Below, piece by piece: positions 20,713-32,300 of a DNA stretch of 64,000 nucleotides. The notes under the pieces are model-generated. The model saw nothing but the letters and a program-made list of their open reading frames with translations, was not told the origin of the DNA and made no database searches. Each line of letters opens with the position of its first letter. Positions within the stretch are counted from its first letter, which is position 1. Position numbers and translations under genes: made by a program. Origin of the DNA: Lentinula raphanica (taxonomy: Eukaryota > Basidiomycota > Agaricomycetes > Agaricales > Omphalotaceae); NCBI GenBank assembly GCA_027919835.1, contig JANVFP010000004.1, positions 1-64,000 of the forward strand, read 5' to 3'.

Positions 20713-22093
20713 ATGCCTGGTAAGATCAAGCGAGACAACTCTCATGTATTTGGTACTCACAGCGCACGATAGACATACCAAGTGAAATATTGCTCGAAAT
20801 TTTCAATTTAGCATACGGTGGGGCCAGAGACCCAGAGGAGATGAGGGACGATGGCGTCTTGCATTTCAGCTTGACAAGCCGACAATTTCATCAAGTTTCG
20901 CTAGACGTCTTGGGGAGCGTCGTCCAATTTTCCGAACCCGGCGTAGAACTCGAGTTGGAGGAGAAGGGGAAGGTTCGACACGTCGTCGTGGGCCGTCCTC
21001 ATACGGGTGAACTTTCTAGTGCGCTCGCGACAAATTTCGATACTGGCAAACTTTTTTCCAGCGTACTCGTTGATTGCGACAAGATCTCCACCCTCTCGTT
21101 GTACGATGTCCGACTTGGAGGTGAGTTCCTCGAGTGGGCGGTTGCGCTCCCACGAACAATCTGGGCGAATCTGGTGCGGTGCCGCATCGACGAATCATTT
21201 TTTCCTCACGCAGGAGACAGAAGGGAACTACAGTTCCATGCGCTGAAACTGGAGGGTCTGAGAGGGTTGAGCGTAGACGGGGTTGTGGCGAACAGTGTGA
21301 CAGTGTCTCTTCGCATACTTCACCTGGCTCTGGGCGGCCTTTTACGGCTGGATTTGACGGTGGATGGCAGGGTGTTGTTCTTGGCGGCAGGGGCGGGTCT
21401 TTACCGTCTTTTCCACCAAGTCCCCAAATCGGTCAAGTTCCTCGCCTTGACCTACACGAAGGAGGACCCTATTTGGGGTTTGGGGCGAGGGTCAGTGGAT
21501 TCAGGGGTCATGATAGCCAACAGCTGCAGGTGGCTGGAGGAGCTGGTCGTCAAAGGGCCGAGTGGGAGTTACCAGAGTGATGTGATGGTCCAAATGGAAA
21601 TCAATAAGGCCGAGGTCCCCTTTGCATTTGTCAATTGCCTACGCCACTCGTGGTGTAATGTCCGGGAGTTGACGATTTCAACTCCAATTACGGATCGATG
21701 GGACTCTTTGGATGATGGGTACGGTTCGTTCGCGAACATAGTAAAAGTCTGCATGAAAGGGGGTGGGGATGAGCGTGCAGGTAGACTGAGAGAGTTTATC
21801 GGATATTCAGCGTTACAGGAGCTTGTGGTTGATTGGGAAGACGGAAGCGAGATGGTGAGTGAAGTATCCTGCGACGCTGGTAAAATCTGACATTGTTTTT
21901 CAAGAGCGACAATGTGATCTGCGGGGATTATCCGATACGACTAAAGTTCAACGAATTAGGAGAGAGGACAGTGGATGCGAATTTGCTGCTGGCTAAAATT
22001 GAAGAAAACAAGGGTTCGATTGGATTGAGAGAGTTTTGGTTGAACGGTTACAAGATTTGGGATAGGTATCAACGTATCTATTCTTCCATGTAG
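20713..22093 (+). CDS. F-box-like protein, paralogue 2
   Basis: This is the intact neighbour and tandem paralogue of the gene at 19235, with the same gene architecture: exon ATGCCTG (20713-20719), intron 20720-20772, a long exon to 21854, intron 21855-21904 and a last exon ending TAG at 22091-22093. The N-terminus IPSEILLEIFNLAYG and SRQFHQVSLDVLGSVV are F-box-like, followed by a leucine-rich region that ends FWLNGYKIWDRYQ; the paralogue ends FWLNGRLVWDR. The 3' end overlaps the convergent gene at 22078 by 16 bp. Assignment to F-box is by pattern only. Confidence 0.7.
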
Positions 22094-23515
22094 TCATCGT
22101 CAAAGTCAAGTGCCATTTCCGGCGAGGTATGGTTGTTTAAAAAGTGTCGGACGTAATCCTCGACGTGTGTGCCTCCAATGGCCAGCATTGCCCTAAGTAC
22201 AAAGCGTCGTCCAGCCAAGTGTCTGTCAGGACTGATTGGATTTTCTTTGATTCTGTAAACAATCTCATCCAGCGCGTTACAGAACGTCGACGATTGTTGC
22301 GGATATTGACCGCGTCCAGTCATCTTGGAAAAAGTGGGATCGAGGAGGACCACGGGGCCGCACTAGGGAGGGTGAGCATAGCACTCAATGAGCAGTGAGA
22401 AACATACGGCGTCAAATAGCTTGAGCAGGCGTTTACGGCGGTCCACGAGTTTGTCGTATTTTTTCCGTGTGGGATTGGTGAGTTTGTTGTACAGTTTCTG
22501 GAGCTCCTTGGGCGTAATCCTTCCTTGCATGCGGTCGAGCTCTTGGAAAGCTTGGGGTTGGAGAGTGCGGGCGATGTCTTTTCGGAACTGCTTTTTGAAG
22601 GCGAGCGGGAGGCTGTACCAGTCTTTATACGCTTTGATTCCTTCGATGTTGCGCAGTACGGTAGATACATAGACCGATACGTTGTCTTGATTTGACCCGT
22701 AGAAGACGTATCGCTCTCGACGGGTTAAACGCTCCGTGTCATCTTCGATATCGTCAAGCTGGAGGACTCGGAGAGCAGTCTTGGGCAAAGACGAGGGTTT
22801 GGAGTTGTGGTTTCTAAACATTTTCTTCTGCGTAATAGATTGAGTGGATGACAAGGATTGGGCTGAGAAACGGCTCACTATCTCCTCAAAAGTGGCAGGC
22901 TGATATCCAAGGACAGACCGGCGAAAGGCTTCGTATTCTTGTTCTTGAACCTTGCCGTTGTGGCCACCTTGGAGGGCCATGTTGAGAAAATCTTTGAGAG
23001 GGAGTCCGACGACTTCGCCTCGGTCGGGTGAAATTTCGGCAAGGATGTCGTTGGCAATCTGTATGTGCGCTGGGTCGTCTGGAGGTGGCGAACTCTGATT
23101 GGGGTTGGGTGAGCCGGGGTTGGGTGGGTCCTGGTCTTGGCTGGCACCTGGATCGGGAGTATTCTGGTTATGAGCAGTATTCCCTGCTCCGTCAGTTTCG
23201 TTGTCGCTGTTGTGGAAGTTTTCTGGATATATGCGTTAGCAAAGGATGATGTAGCTGCTGAGAGCGCTGACGAGGGTTCAGGTATTGTGTTTTGGGGTCA
23301 ATCGGCCCACCGTGCTCGTCTTCGATCAACTGACCCATACCGATAACGATGTCGTACGTTTGGCCAGAGGCTTGGCTGACGGTCTGGACCATCTTGTGGA
23401 ATTTCTTCTTCAACGTTGGAGAAGCGTTCTGACTGGGAGGGTCGAGTTGGGCGATCTGGAAATAGAGATCTTTGGCCGAGTCGATGAGGTTGTCAAATTT
23501 TTGTTCAAAGGACAT
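22078..23515 (-). CDS. Hypothetical protein of the helicase-linked accessory block
   Basis: Unrecognised protein of about 440 residues from three exons. The start MSFEQKFDNLIDSAKD is at 23515. The first exon ends at a GTCAGC donor after QYLNP. The second carries a Pro/Asn/Asp-rich linker and a helical basic region (ITPKELQKLYNKLTNPTRKK). The third starts CGPVVLLDPTFSKM and ends DFDDDYMEE. No metal motif, membrane segment or enzyme signature is visible. It is on the same strand as, and 62 bp downstream of, the Cys/His gene at 23578, so the two may be co-regulated. The stop overlaps F-box paralogue 2 tail to tail. Confidence 0.65.
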
Positions 23516-23577
23516 GGTAGTATTGGAATAACGAGCGTTACATGCATTCACGAAAAGTCACATCATGTATGTCTACG

Positions 23578-24468
23578 TCACACTCCGCCACCGTTTCTAA
23601 ACCAAGGATCTTCCTCTGTAAGTTGGCTTGAGTGCGGTTTTAGAATGAGTCGAAGGGACGCTTACCGTCAATATAAAGTCCGTGTTGAGGGACTGGGATC
23701 TCGTTGCGTGATTTGAGTAGAAAGTAGGTGTACAGGACGAGGGACATGTTCGTGAACATAGCGTCGTGTCCCGGCTGGGTAGTGTCGAGAGCGGGAAGGA
23801 TCAACCAGGAGGCATAGGACTGGAGGTTGCCTTGGAAAATATCGCTTGAAAGGCCGAGGTTGGTGAAGACGGCGCTGCGTAAGTAGGCTGTGCGGAAGAT
23901 GAGGTAGGTGGAAGCACTCCAGAATTCCAAGTTGCGGATTGGAGAGCGTAGACATTGAGTGGGAGTGAAGTGACCGTAGATGGGGAAGCGGGGATGATCA
24001 CATTTCCTGCACTTGTTGTCAAGTGACGGGGTGGGTGTGATGAGAGGCAGAAAGACAAGTCGATATTCCGAGGTACGGTTGAGGATACGTTTGTAGTGGG
24101 AACTACATCGTTTAATCTCATAGTGATCAGTGGAACGACCGAGCATGATAAAGTGATAGGTGCAGGTGTGAAGAACAGGTTGCATGGAGGACAGAATGAA
24201 TCGAAAGACGTCCTCAGGTCGCATTGCGCGTGCCAGGAGTGTGACGGCACCGAGCCCACGCGATGGATTGACGCCAAAGGAGGGAAAGATGGGTAAGAGC
24301 TGGATACGATGAGAGAATTGTTGAAGGGCTTGCATAACTTCTGGGTGGCTCTGACTGTGAGCGAACGTTTCATCAAACGTTTGGGATCGAAAAGGGCAGA
24401 CTGGACTATCAGGAGATGAGTGAACGAGTGAGTCAAGGACAACGGTTTGCTTACCAGTGGTAGAACAT
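23578..24468 (-). CDS. Cys/His-finger protein, paralogue A (unknown family)
   Basis: Three exons: MFYHC at the start (24468), an intron, a long exon, an intron, and a short last exon ending PWFRNGGGV. The N-terminus carries a C2H2-like finger (CPVC..H..H). The main domain, shared with the gene at 27849, has a conserved YHFIML motif, a second Cys pair (CRKCDHP), LIFRTAYLRSAVF and SYASWLILPALDT. It is probably a zinc-binding protein of a family I do not recognise. Both paralogues are on the minus strand, flanking RNR2 and the minisatellite, on the same strand as the RecQ-type gene. Confidence 0.6.
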
Positions 24469-24634
24469 GGTGCAACGAAGGAGAAAGTAAAAGGGGTTGA
24501 GCGTTCGAGGAAGGGTTATGGAAGTGGGAAATTTCCGGTGGTCCGGCGTTCCCTTTCTCTCACCCGAACTATTACCTGGATACGACGTAGGGTTCTCCAT
24601 CCCGTGGATTTCCTATCTTGACGTGTATTACAGA

Positions 24635-25847
24635 TGAGCAGTTTGTTAGCTAAAGAAGGAAGCGCATATATGGAAGTAGAAGGTGAGCAAACGCGAAGTG
24701 GATGGGGCGGTATTGACGGCCAAGTCAGAGCCTCTGCTGCAAGAGTCACCAAGGCGTTTTGTTCTGTTTCCACTCCAATATCCTCAGGTGGGTGCGACGA
24801 GTGGTTTCCAAAATTACGCTCACAAGGTTAGATCTGGGAACAATACAAAACCGCGCAAGCTTCATTTTGGACTACGGAAGAAATTGATCTGTCCAAGGAC
24901 ATTCCGCATTGGAAGGAGAAGCTTACCGACAATGAGCGTTTCTTCTTGTCAAGAGTTCTGGCGTTTTTCGCGGCTTCGGATGGGATCGTCAACGAGAATC
25001 TTCTGGAACGTTTCTCGAACGAGGTTCAAGTAGCGGAAGTGAGATGCTTTTACGGTTTCCAGATTATGATGGAGAACATCCACTCGGAGACGTACTCGCT
25101 CCTCATCGACACGTTCGTCAAAGACCCTTCCGAGCGTGACATGCTCTTCCGCGCGATTGAGACGATCCCTTCCATTTCGGAAAAGGCAAACTGGGCCTTG
25201 CGTTGGATTCGCGACGGTGAAGCGTGTTTTGGACAGCGTCTGGTTGCATTTGCAGCGGTGGAGGGTATCTTCTTCTCCGGCTCTTTTGCAGCCATTTTTT
25301 GGTTGAAGAAGAGAGGTTTGATGCCGGGTTTGTGTTTTTCGAATGAGCTCATCAGTCGGGATGAGGGACTTCATACGGATTTCGCTTGTATGCTGTTCGG
25401 GCTTCTTCAGCGCCGTCCAGATCAAGCGATCGTTCAGGAAATCATTCGCGAGGCGGTGCAGATCGAGCAAGCCTTTTTAACTGGTTAGGTTTACTCTCGT
25501 CATGCTGGACAAGGATCTCATCCCATGTATAGAATCGCTGCCGGTCAGCCTTATTGGGATGAACGCTGCACTTATGCGGCAATATATCGAATTCGTAGCC
25601 GACCGTCTTCTTGTTGCGCTTGGGGTGGACAAGATCTACTCGGCGGCGAACCCGTTCGATTTCATGGACCTGATCTCCCTGCAAGGCAAGACTAATTTCT
25701 TCGAGAAGCGGGTATCCGAATATGCAAAGGCAGGCGTGGGGCAAGGTATTGGAGCCGCTGGAAGGGCTTTGGATTTGTGCGTGAACGTCTCTGTCGGAAT
25801 GCGTTTGCTGACCTCATTCTGAAAGCGATAATCCCGAAGATTTTTGA
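24635..25847 (+). CDS. RNR2: Ribonucleoside-diphosphate reductase small subunit (R2)
   Basis: This is the radical-generating beta subunit of class I ribonucleotide reductase, which makes deoxynucleotides. Conserved blocks are [61 protein letters not shown] (iron ligands and radical Tyr), [10 protein letters not shown] and [15 protein letters not shown]. Introns are 24788-24831, 25484-25532 and 25777-25825. Splicing the last one yields the C-terminus FDNPEDF, matching the F-x(4)-D-F heptapeptide that binds the large subunit; reading through it would lose that tail. The 5' end is uncertain: ATG at 24635 is taken, joined by a presumed intron to the EPLL exon. Placement inside an accessory block is unusual. 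It could be a second R2 copy of the genome. Confidence 0.85.
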
Positions 25848-26000
25848 TAGCAGGGAAATTGGCCCAAAATTGGGCCATTTTTATTTTCTGTGACGTTCAA
25901 TGAGATACGTGGTGGACAATGTATAATATTGTGACAATACGATGATCGGTGTCTACTAGGAAAGTAGTTAACGAGACCGGGTATTGTTCGATTGAGAGCA

Positions 26001-26593
26001 AGTCCTAGGGGTAGAACGCGACCCCATGGGTAGGAGTCCCGAAGGGAAGGAACTCGACCACCGAAGTTAAGGGATGGAGGAGTCCTAGGGGTAGAACTCG
26101 ACCCCATGGGTAGGAGTCCCGAAGGGAAGGAACTCGACCACCGAGGTTAAGGGATGGAGGAGTCCTAGGGGTAGAACTCGACCCCATGGGTAGGAGTCCC
26201 GAATGGATGGAACTCGACCACCGAGGTTAAGGGATGGAGGAGTCCTAGGGGTAGAACTCGACCCCATGGGTAGGAGTCCCGAATGGATGGAACTCGACCA
26301 CCGAGGTTAAGGGATGGAGGAGTCCTAGGGGTAGAACTCGACCCCATGGGTAGGAGTCCCGAAGGGAAGGAACTCGACCACCGAGGTTAAGGAATGGAGG
26401 AGTCCTAGGGGTAGAACTCGACCCCATGGGTAGGAGTCCCGAATGGATGGAACTCGACCACCGAGGTTAAGGAATGGAGGAGTCCTAGGGGTAGAACTCG
26501 ACTCCGTGCTGGGTAGGAGTCCCGCAGGGTTGGAACTCGACCACCGAGGTTAAGGGATGGAGGAGTCCTAGGGGTGGAACTCGACTCCTATGG
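26001..26593 (+). repeat. 80-bp minisatellite, about 7.4 copies
   Basis: Units start at 26001, 26081, 26161, 26241, 26321 and 26401 (exactly 80 bp each), then a divergent 83-bp unit at 26481 and a partial unit at 26564. Each unit contains two related halves carrying GAGTCC and GAACTCGACC. Differences among units are mainly GAAGGGAAGG versus GAATGGATGG. Open frames across it are artefacts of the repeat. Confidence 0.97.
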
Positions 26594-26595
26594 TC

Positions 26596-27848
26596 TGCGC
26601 AGAAAGGTGATAGTTTGTTGAAAACAGGTAATACCGGATAGTACAGTGTGAACGGTGGTGCTTCAAAAGGGTTTTGACGTGACGACAAGGGCCGATCGGG
26701 GCAGGCTGGGGACACCCTTAAAGATGAATCCTTTGAGTACGATCATGTGGGGACAACGGGAGTGAAACTTGAAAACGGGGAAAAAGGGGTGATTACGGGC
26801 AGTTCACTTACTCGGATGAGACCCGAGGCATAACGCTCAATTTGAGGAGGGTGGAATAGCCGTTACTTGTAACGTAAAAGCGAGTGTTGGCTAATATGTC
26901 GGCGGGAACTTAGCAGTGAGGAACGCCCGAGGTAGGAACAGAGTAAAGGCAGCCGATATGAGGGGGCCTGAGAATGGTGGATTTGAAGAGTGGTACATCG
27001 TAATGACGGATGGATGGAGGAAGAAGAAGAAACGGAGCGGTTAATCAACCGAGTTGGTTGAAGGTCATATGATCAAGTCAAGTGACGCTTACGCGGTACA
27101 CAGCCACCAAGTGACTAGTACAGGCCATTGTTCCGAATAGCTTCGTACTCGTCTTCAAGAACGGTTATTCATCGCACAGCGATGCCCAGTCGATGAAGGC
27201 TGCACGATATATTCCAGGGCTCGTTGTAGAGCGAGTCGGGTAACGATCACACAATAAGAGGGTACTGAATTTAAAGGCGGGCGCCTAGTGTCCATTTAAG
27301 GCGTGTATGGCATTCTACATCTCTGTAAGGACAGGAAGAGTTTAGCATTAGGTATGTACAAATTTATCGGAAAGGAGAACAGGTGGTGGGTATAGGGAGA
27401 ATCGATATTACAGTAGTCCTTGAGAAGCGCGAGTCCGGAACAAAGCATGATTGTACGACGTGTAAAAGCGAAGAGGGGATGGATGGAACGATAGTGAATT
27501 CAGGGGAATATAGTCCTTGGAGAACGAGAAGCAGAGAGAAAGTCCTGGGGCATGGGTAACAGACCTGACATTGAGGAAAGCAGATGAAGGCATGCGGTAT
27601 TCTGGGAAGGTCCGCGGGAAGATAAAAGTACAGGGGTTGGTCCAGTGGTCCTTTGGTAAGACAGGTGGGGAAGGGATCTTGGGTCTGCAACGGTCAAAAC
27701 TACGAGAACGACGGCGGGGCGATATGCTAATATTACATGTTACACGGTCCAGTGGTCCTTTGAGAACGGTGAGCAAAAGGAAAAAGGAAGTCTAAAGGGT
27801 AAACTTTCGTTGAGGCAAGCAGGAGAGAGAAGACGAGCACAAGCTATT
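26596..27848. other. Intergenic, nothing recognised
   Basis: About 1.25 kb between the minisatellite and the 3' end of the Cys/His paralogue B. The only structure seen is a repeated GGTCCAGTGGTCCTTTG (near 27639 and 27748). Confidence 0.45.
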
Positions 27849-29039
27849 CTAGGAGGAGCAGTTGGTACTGGGATTGGTAGGAGCAGTGGGATCGGAGGCA
27901 ACGACATTCGTAGGGCCTTTATCCTTGCCGTACGCGATGCCTGATAAGTGGATGTGAGAATGATAAGGGTGAAGAGAAGGTAAGAGACTTACGGTCAAGG
28001 ACTAGACCAGTACCGGTCACCAGAGAAGATTCAGTCGAGAAGCGAAAGTAGACGTACACCAAAACGATTAGGTTGGTGATACGGAAATCGTATTCCGGGT
28101 CGGAAGTGTCTTGAGCGGATAGCGTCAACCAAGACGCAAACGAGCGTAGGGTTGGGAATGTGTCGACGGGTATACCTAGAACATCGAATACCTTGGTGCG
28201 GAGGTATTCCGTGCGAAAGACAAGGTATGGAACGGCTCGCCACCACTGCTCCCATTGGTCTCCGTCGACGATGTCGCAGCCAGATGTTCCATGGTGGAAG
28301 ATGGGATCCTGTGGAGTCCAGCACTTGAAGCAGCAGGCCCCGTCCTGTGCGACGAGTTTGATAGTGAATTCCTTTTTGTATTCAGAGTTCTTGTGGGAAA
28401 TGCGCTTAGGACACCGCCACAACTGGTGATGTGACTCGGGGTGTGATTCGAGCATAACGTGATGGTAGGCACAATGGCGAATGATGGGGGACATAGCATG
28501 GTGAAGGAAGTGGAAAAGGACGTGGGTAGGACTATGGTCTTTGAGGATCCGCTGGGTATCGAGGACGACAGCATTGGGATCGAATGAGGGCTGGATCGTG
28601 GTTTGGCTTGTAGACGCAACAGACGTGGCGGCAGTTTGGCTTGAAGGCAGTTGGAGGGAGGACCCGGAAGAAGAAGTCATCGGTGATGAAGAGAACGGAG
28701 GAGGGGTGATAGGAGGAGACGGGCCGCTGTATTTGGCCTTTTTGGCTACGCGTTGTACAACCGGATCGAGTTCGAGGCCAGACGAGCCGACCTCCTCTGC
28801 GCGTTTTCTCTGTGGCATGACGAATGAGAGAAAGTGTTAGATAGGCGGGGAAGACGCCTACCTTGGAGTTGTGAGCGTGAATGAAATGGTCCCAAACGAC
28901 GGCCTTGGAACCGATGGTGTTGCAGGAGGGACAAAGGAACTTGTCTGGCCTACCAGCGGTGTGTAGGCGGTAGGCGACACCTGTATACGTTGAGGTAGCG
29001 GACAGGAGATATAAATTGGGATTTACCTTGGTGTACCAT
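27849..29039 (-). CDS. Cys/His-finger protein, paralogue B (unknown family)
   Basis: The start MVHQ at 29039 is spliced to GVAYRLHTAGRPDK and a C2H2-like finger (FLCPSC..WDHFIHAH), then to a basic and Ser/Pro-rich linker and the conserved domain. Shared with the gene at 23578 are CAYHHVML, NSEYKKEF, a second Cys pair (CFKCWTP), YLVFRTEYLRTKVF and SFASWLTLSAQDT. The last exon ends NPSTNCSS with stop at 27849-27851. Three introns are placed by frame. The gene lies about 300 bp downstream of the RecQ-type gene on the same strand. The function is unknown. Two clusters of Cys/His suggest zinc binding. Confidence 0.65.
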
Positions 29040-29347
29040 GTGGACCGGGCGGTCGGTGATACTTTCTTGATGGTGTGTCTCGAAGATGTGGTCCGATATG
29101 TCGGCATGCGACGTAGATACATAGGAGCAGTAGGAGCTTAGAAAGACGCGTCAGGCTACATATTGGAGCGTGGCAGTATGTCTTACCAGTTGTGAACCAT
29201 AGCGGAGGGATGTCAGTGAACGAGTCGGCGGATGTGGTAGGAGGTAGACGAGCGAATGAAGGGATTAGAATTGAGGCATAGGCTTTATATGATCGGGCTT
29301 AGACATTGTAATATGACGACTAGGAATGACGAAGAGGAACGTTTAAT

Positions 29348-32300
29348 TTATGCTTTTCGGGTAAGGGTAAAGTACAAATTGATAAATATGACAGGATTGG
29401 GCGCAGAAGAAGGGCTTTGGACTTTCTCGTGGAGCCAGTCTGTAAGCAGTCCGATGGTGTGCCATTTTTGACCCAGATTCTGGGCCATTTCTGTGACCAG
29501 TTCCTGTCGACTGGTGAAGATCAGAGCGATCAGCGTCGGTACGACAGGTACAAGCTTCCCTGTCGTTGGATCATCCCAGACATGAGTACATCGATCGCGG
29601 TCGAGTTTTTGGTACGGTTCAGTCGGCGGATGATTACACGGTTCACGGAACGGAATCCAGCAGTTGTAACAAAACGGCCAGAAATCACCAGATTTCATTT
29701 TCAAGCGGAGGAGGGTAGCAAGGCTGGGTTCGAAAGCCCAGGGTCGTTTGTGAGTGGTGGTTGTATTGTGAAAGTCACACTTGACCCAACAGTCGAGGCA
29801 ACCGCATTGCTCGACATCGTCGAGTATACGTTTGAACAGGAGTAGCTGTTCGAGCCCTTGGTCATATTTGGCACTCAACATGGCGGCGTTGATGGGGACG
29901 GAGAGGGGGACAAGTTGAGAAGAGTCGTTTGGGAGATTGGGCACCAGGGGCTTGTTGAAATTGGGGAGGTCAACAGGAGCGACCGCATGTGGGACCTGGG
30001 TTGGATGTGAAGGGGAGAATGAGTAGTGTAAGTAGAGACGTACCAATGAAAGCCTTTCACAGTTCATGCATGGAGAGGCATTGAGCGCAAGACAAGAGTG
30101 AGTTTCCCGGTCAAGTGAGGCAAACGACATGCGGATGCATGCAGTGGTTTGTAGGAGCATGATCATATCAGCTCTGCCTAAATGGTCGTTTTTCAGGTCT
30201 GGGGCAGGCGGTGGTAATTCCGTCCAGAAACAGAAGCATCGAGCCGGGTCTCCATCCCTTCCAGCGCGACCAGTCTCCTGGAAGAAGTTGATGAGCTCCA
30301 TGGGGTCCTTGTGGATGACCGTTCTTACGGAGGCATAGTCGACGCCTTGCCCAAAGGCCTGGGTAGCCACGATCCAACGGTCTTCTGGGCGCAACCCTCT
30401 TCGCCAGCACAGCTCTGATTCTCGCCTCTGCTCGATTGTCATCTGGCCAGTGTATACAGGACATCGAAGTGTAGCTCTGACTTGCTCAGTTTCGACGATG
30501 GTCTTCATAAATATGATACCGCGATCGTGGGGTTCGAATTTGGCAGTTTCGGATTGGACTGAGGCTTGAATGCGGTCAAGATACCCATCCTGTTCAATCT
30601 TCTCAACGTAGTACTGTAGATTGGGTCGGCCGGTGTATCGACGGATTTCGTCAACAATAGAAAGGTCGGTGATATGGAGAAGTTCGAGGATCTTTGGGAT
30701 GGAACGCGGCATGAGTGATCCAGACAGAAGGGTAAGGGGTACCCCATGACGGGTGAGGTGCGTGAGGAGACGGATGCATGGACGCCATTCAGAGTCCGTT
30801 GCAATTTTGTGAGCCTCGTCGACAAAGACTCGTTTGAGGCGGGAACGGATGGCGGCCAGTTTGAGCCATTGGTCGAACGCTGTCGTACCTGCGTTATGAG
30901 CTGAAACTAGAACGAGTTGGGCCGTATGCGGGTCCCAGGAGGTGTCTCCCCATACTCCGCCTTTGATGCTGGTCTCAGGAGCCGTCGACGGAGATCTCAG
31001 TGAGAGCGACAAGTGGGCTGACGACAATGAATAGATGGTCAGGGAAGAGAAAGGGTGCGCCAAAAAAAGCTAGGCTTTTGCCACCGCCTGTTTCGAGAAC
31101 ACCCAACACATGGAAGGAACTCCCGACACTGTTGATAAGCTCGGCCTGCTGAGGACTGGTGAAGCCGAGTTGCGGGTCGTATTTCCGTCTGAGAACGGCT
31201 TTCAAAGCCTGGTATACGGAGGTTGGACGGGAGCTCGGCGTGAATTCTGATAAGTGACAAGGTTGTGTACTGAGCGAAGTTGCTCAATGATTTGAGTGCC
31301 CATGTGCTCGATGGCTTGTTGCATGAAAGCCTGAGTGCGTTGTTCGAACTGGAGAAATGGTGGGAGAAGGAATTTGTAAAGTTCTTGAAGAGTTCAGTCA
31401 CGATAGCGTTGGCAGACGGAGAGTTGGTCAGTGTGCCCTGTATGGGTTCAGTCGGGGGTAGACCGATGAGTAACGGGAGACATACCGGTGGCTGTTCAGG
31501 AAGGGAGCTCTGGAAACGGGATGGACGAGCTTGAGGAAGACTTGCCAGCGTATACATACTTGTTGCATGTGGGCGACGGCGTCGGGGGCAAGGCCTATAC
31601 TGGCAGTGGACTCCAATCCGTAATGGGCTCGGCCGGTGTCTAGACTGTGGCCAAAAGATTCATGAGCGGCGATGACGTTGGGATCTTCGTCTTCGGTGTC
31701 CAAAAAGTTGGTAGAGGTTGCAGATATGAGCATGCACGCCATCAGCTGACGAAAGTCAGCCTGACGAGCGTTGACGCCGATGTTGGCAGAGTTGAAGGAG
31801 CCGAGTACATCGGAGAATTTTTTGCTTGTCATTGAGTGGCCAGTGAGGACAAAGACTTCGTAAAAGTAGCGCTCGCACTCTCCTTCGCCATGCCGACGTG
31901 GCATCCGATGTAGCCGGCAGCCCAGAAAGCGAGTCCGAGGACGAGAACAGTAGTCGGTTCACCTGGTAAGCGGGAGTTCGGGCAACGAGTTTCCTGCGCC
32001 TGTTATGACTGGGTTTTGGAGTATTCGGTGACGATGGTTAGGAGGCCATTGATATAGTACACGTTCCGTTGCTTGTCTGGATAGTTGGCATACAGGGTGT
32101 ATTCAACCTCGGTTGCACGGCCCCGCCACCCCAGGTAGTACAGATGAGATAGTATAACCCTTTGACGATCTCGTCGAGCTCGTTGAACCACTGGAAGACA
32201 GCACCTGGAAGGGGTTCAGCGGAGGCAATGAGGAAGGGAAGGACACAAACCATGGTGGGAAGTGAGTTTGGGAGGGTTCAGCGAAAGGGAAAACAAAGTT

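Noticed and set aside
24000..24475. Long minus-strand alternative frame at 23801-24475
   Set aside because: It overlaps Cys/His paralogue A in another frame and lacks the conserved motifs shared with paralogue B.
25777..25822. RNR2 with an aberrant C-terminus ending [10 protein letters not shown]
   Set aside because: An intron with good GT..AG ends restores the expected F-x(4)-D-F tail, so the odd end is intron read-through.
26005..26715. Several overlapping 60-76 residue minus-strand open frames with a shared Gly/Arg/Pro/Leu-rich sequence
   Set aside because: They are the same 80-bp minisatellite unit read repeatedly; the period is not a multiple of three, so no single protein can span the array.
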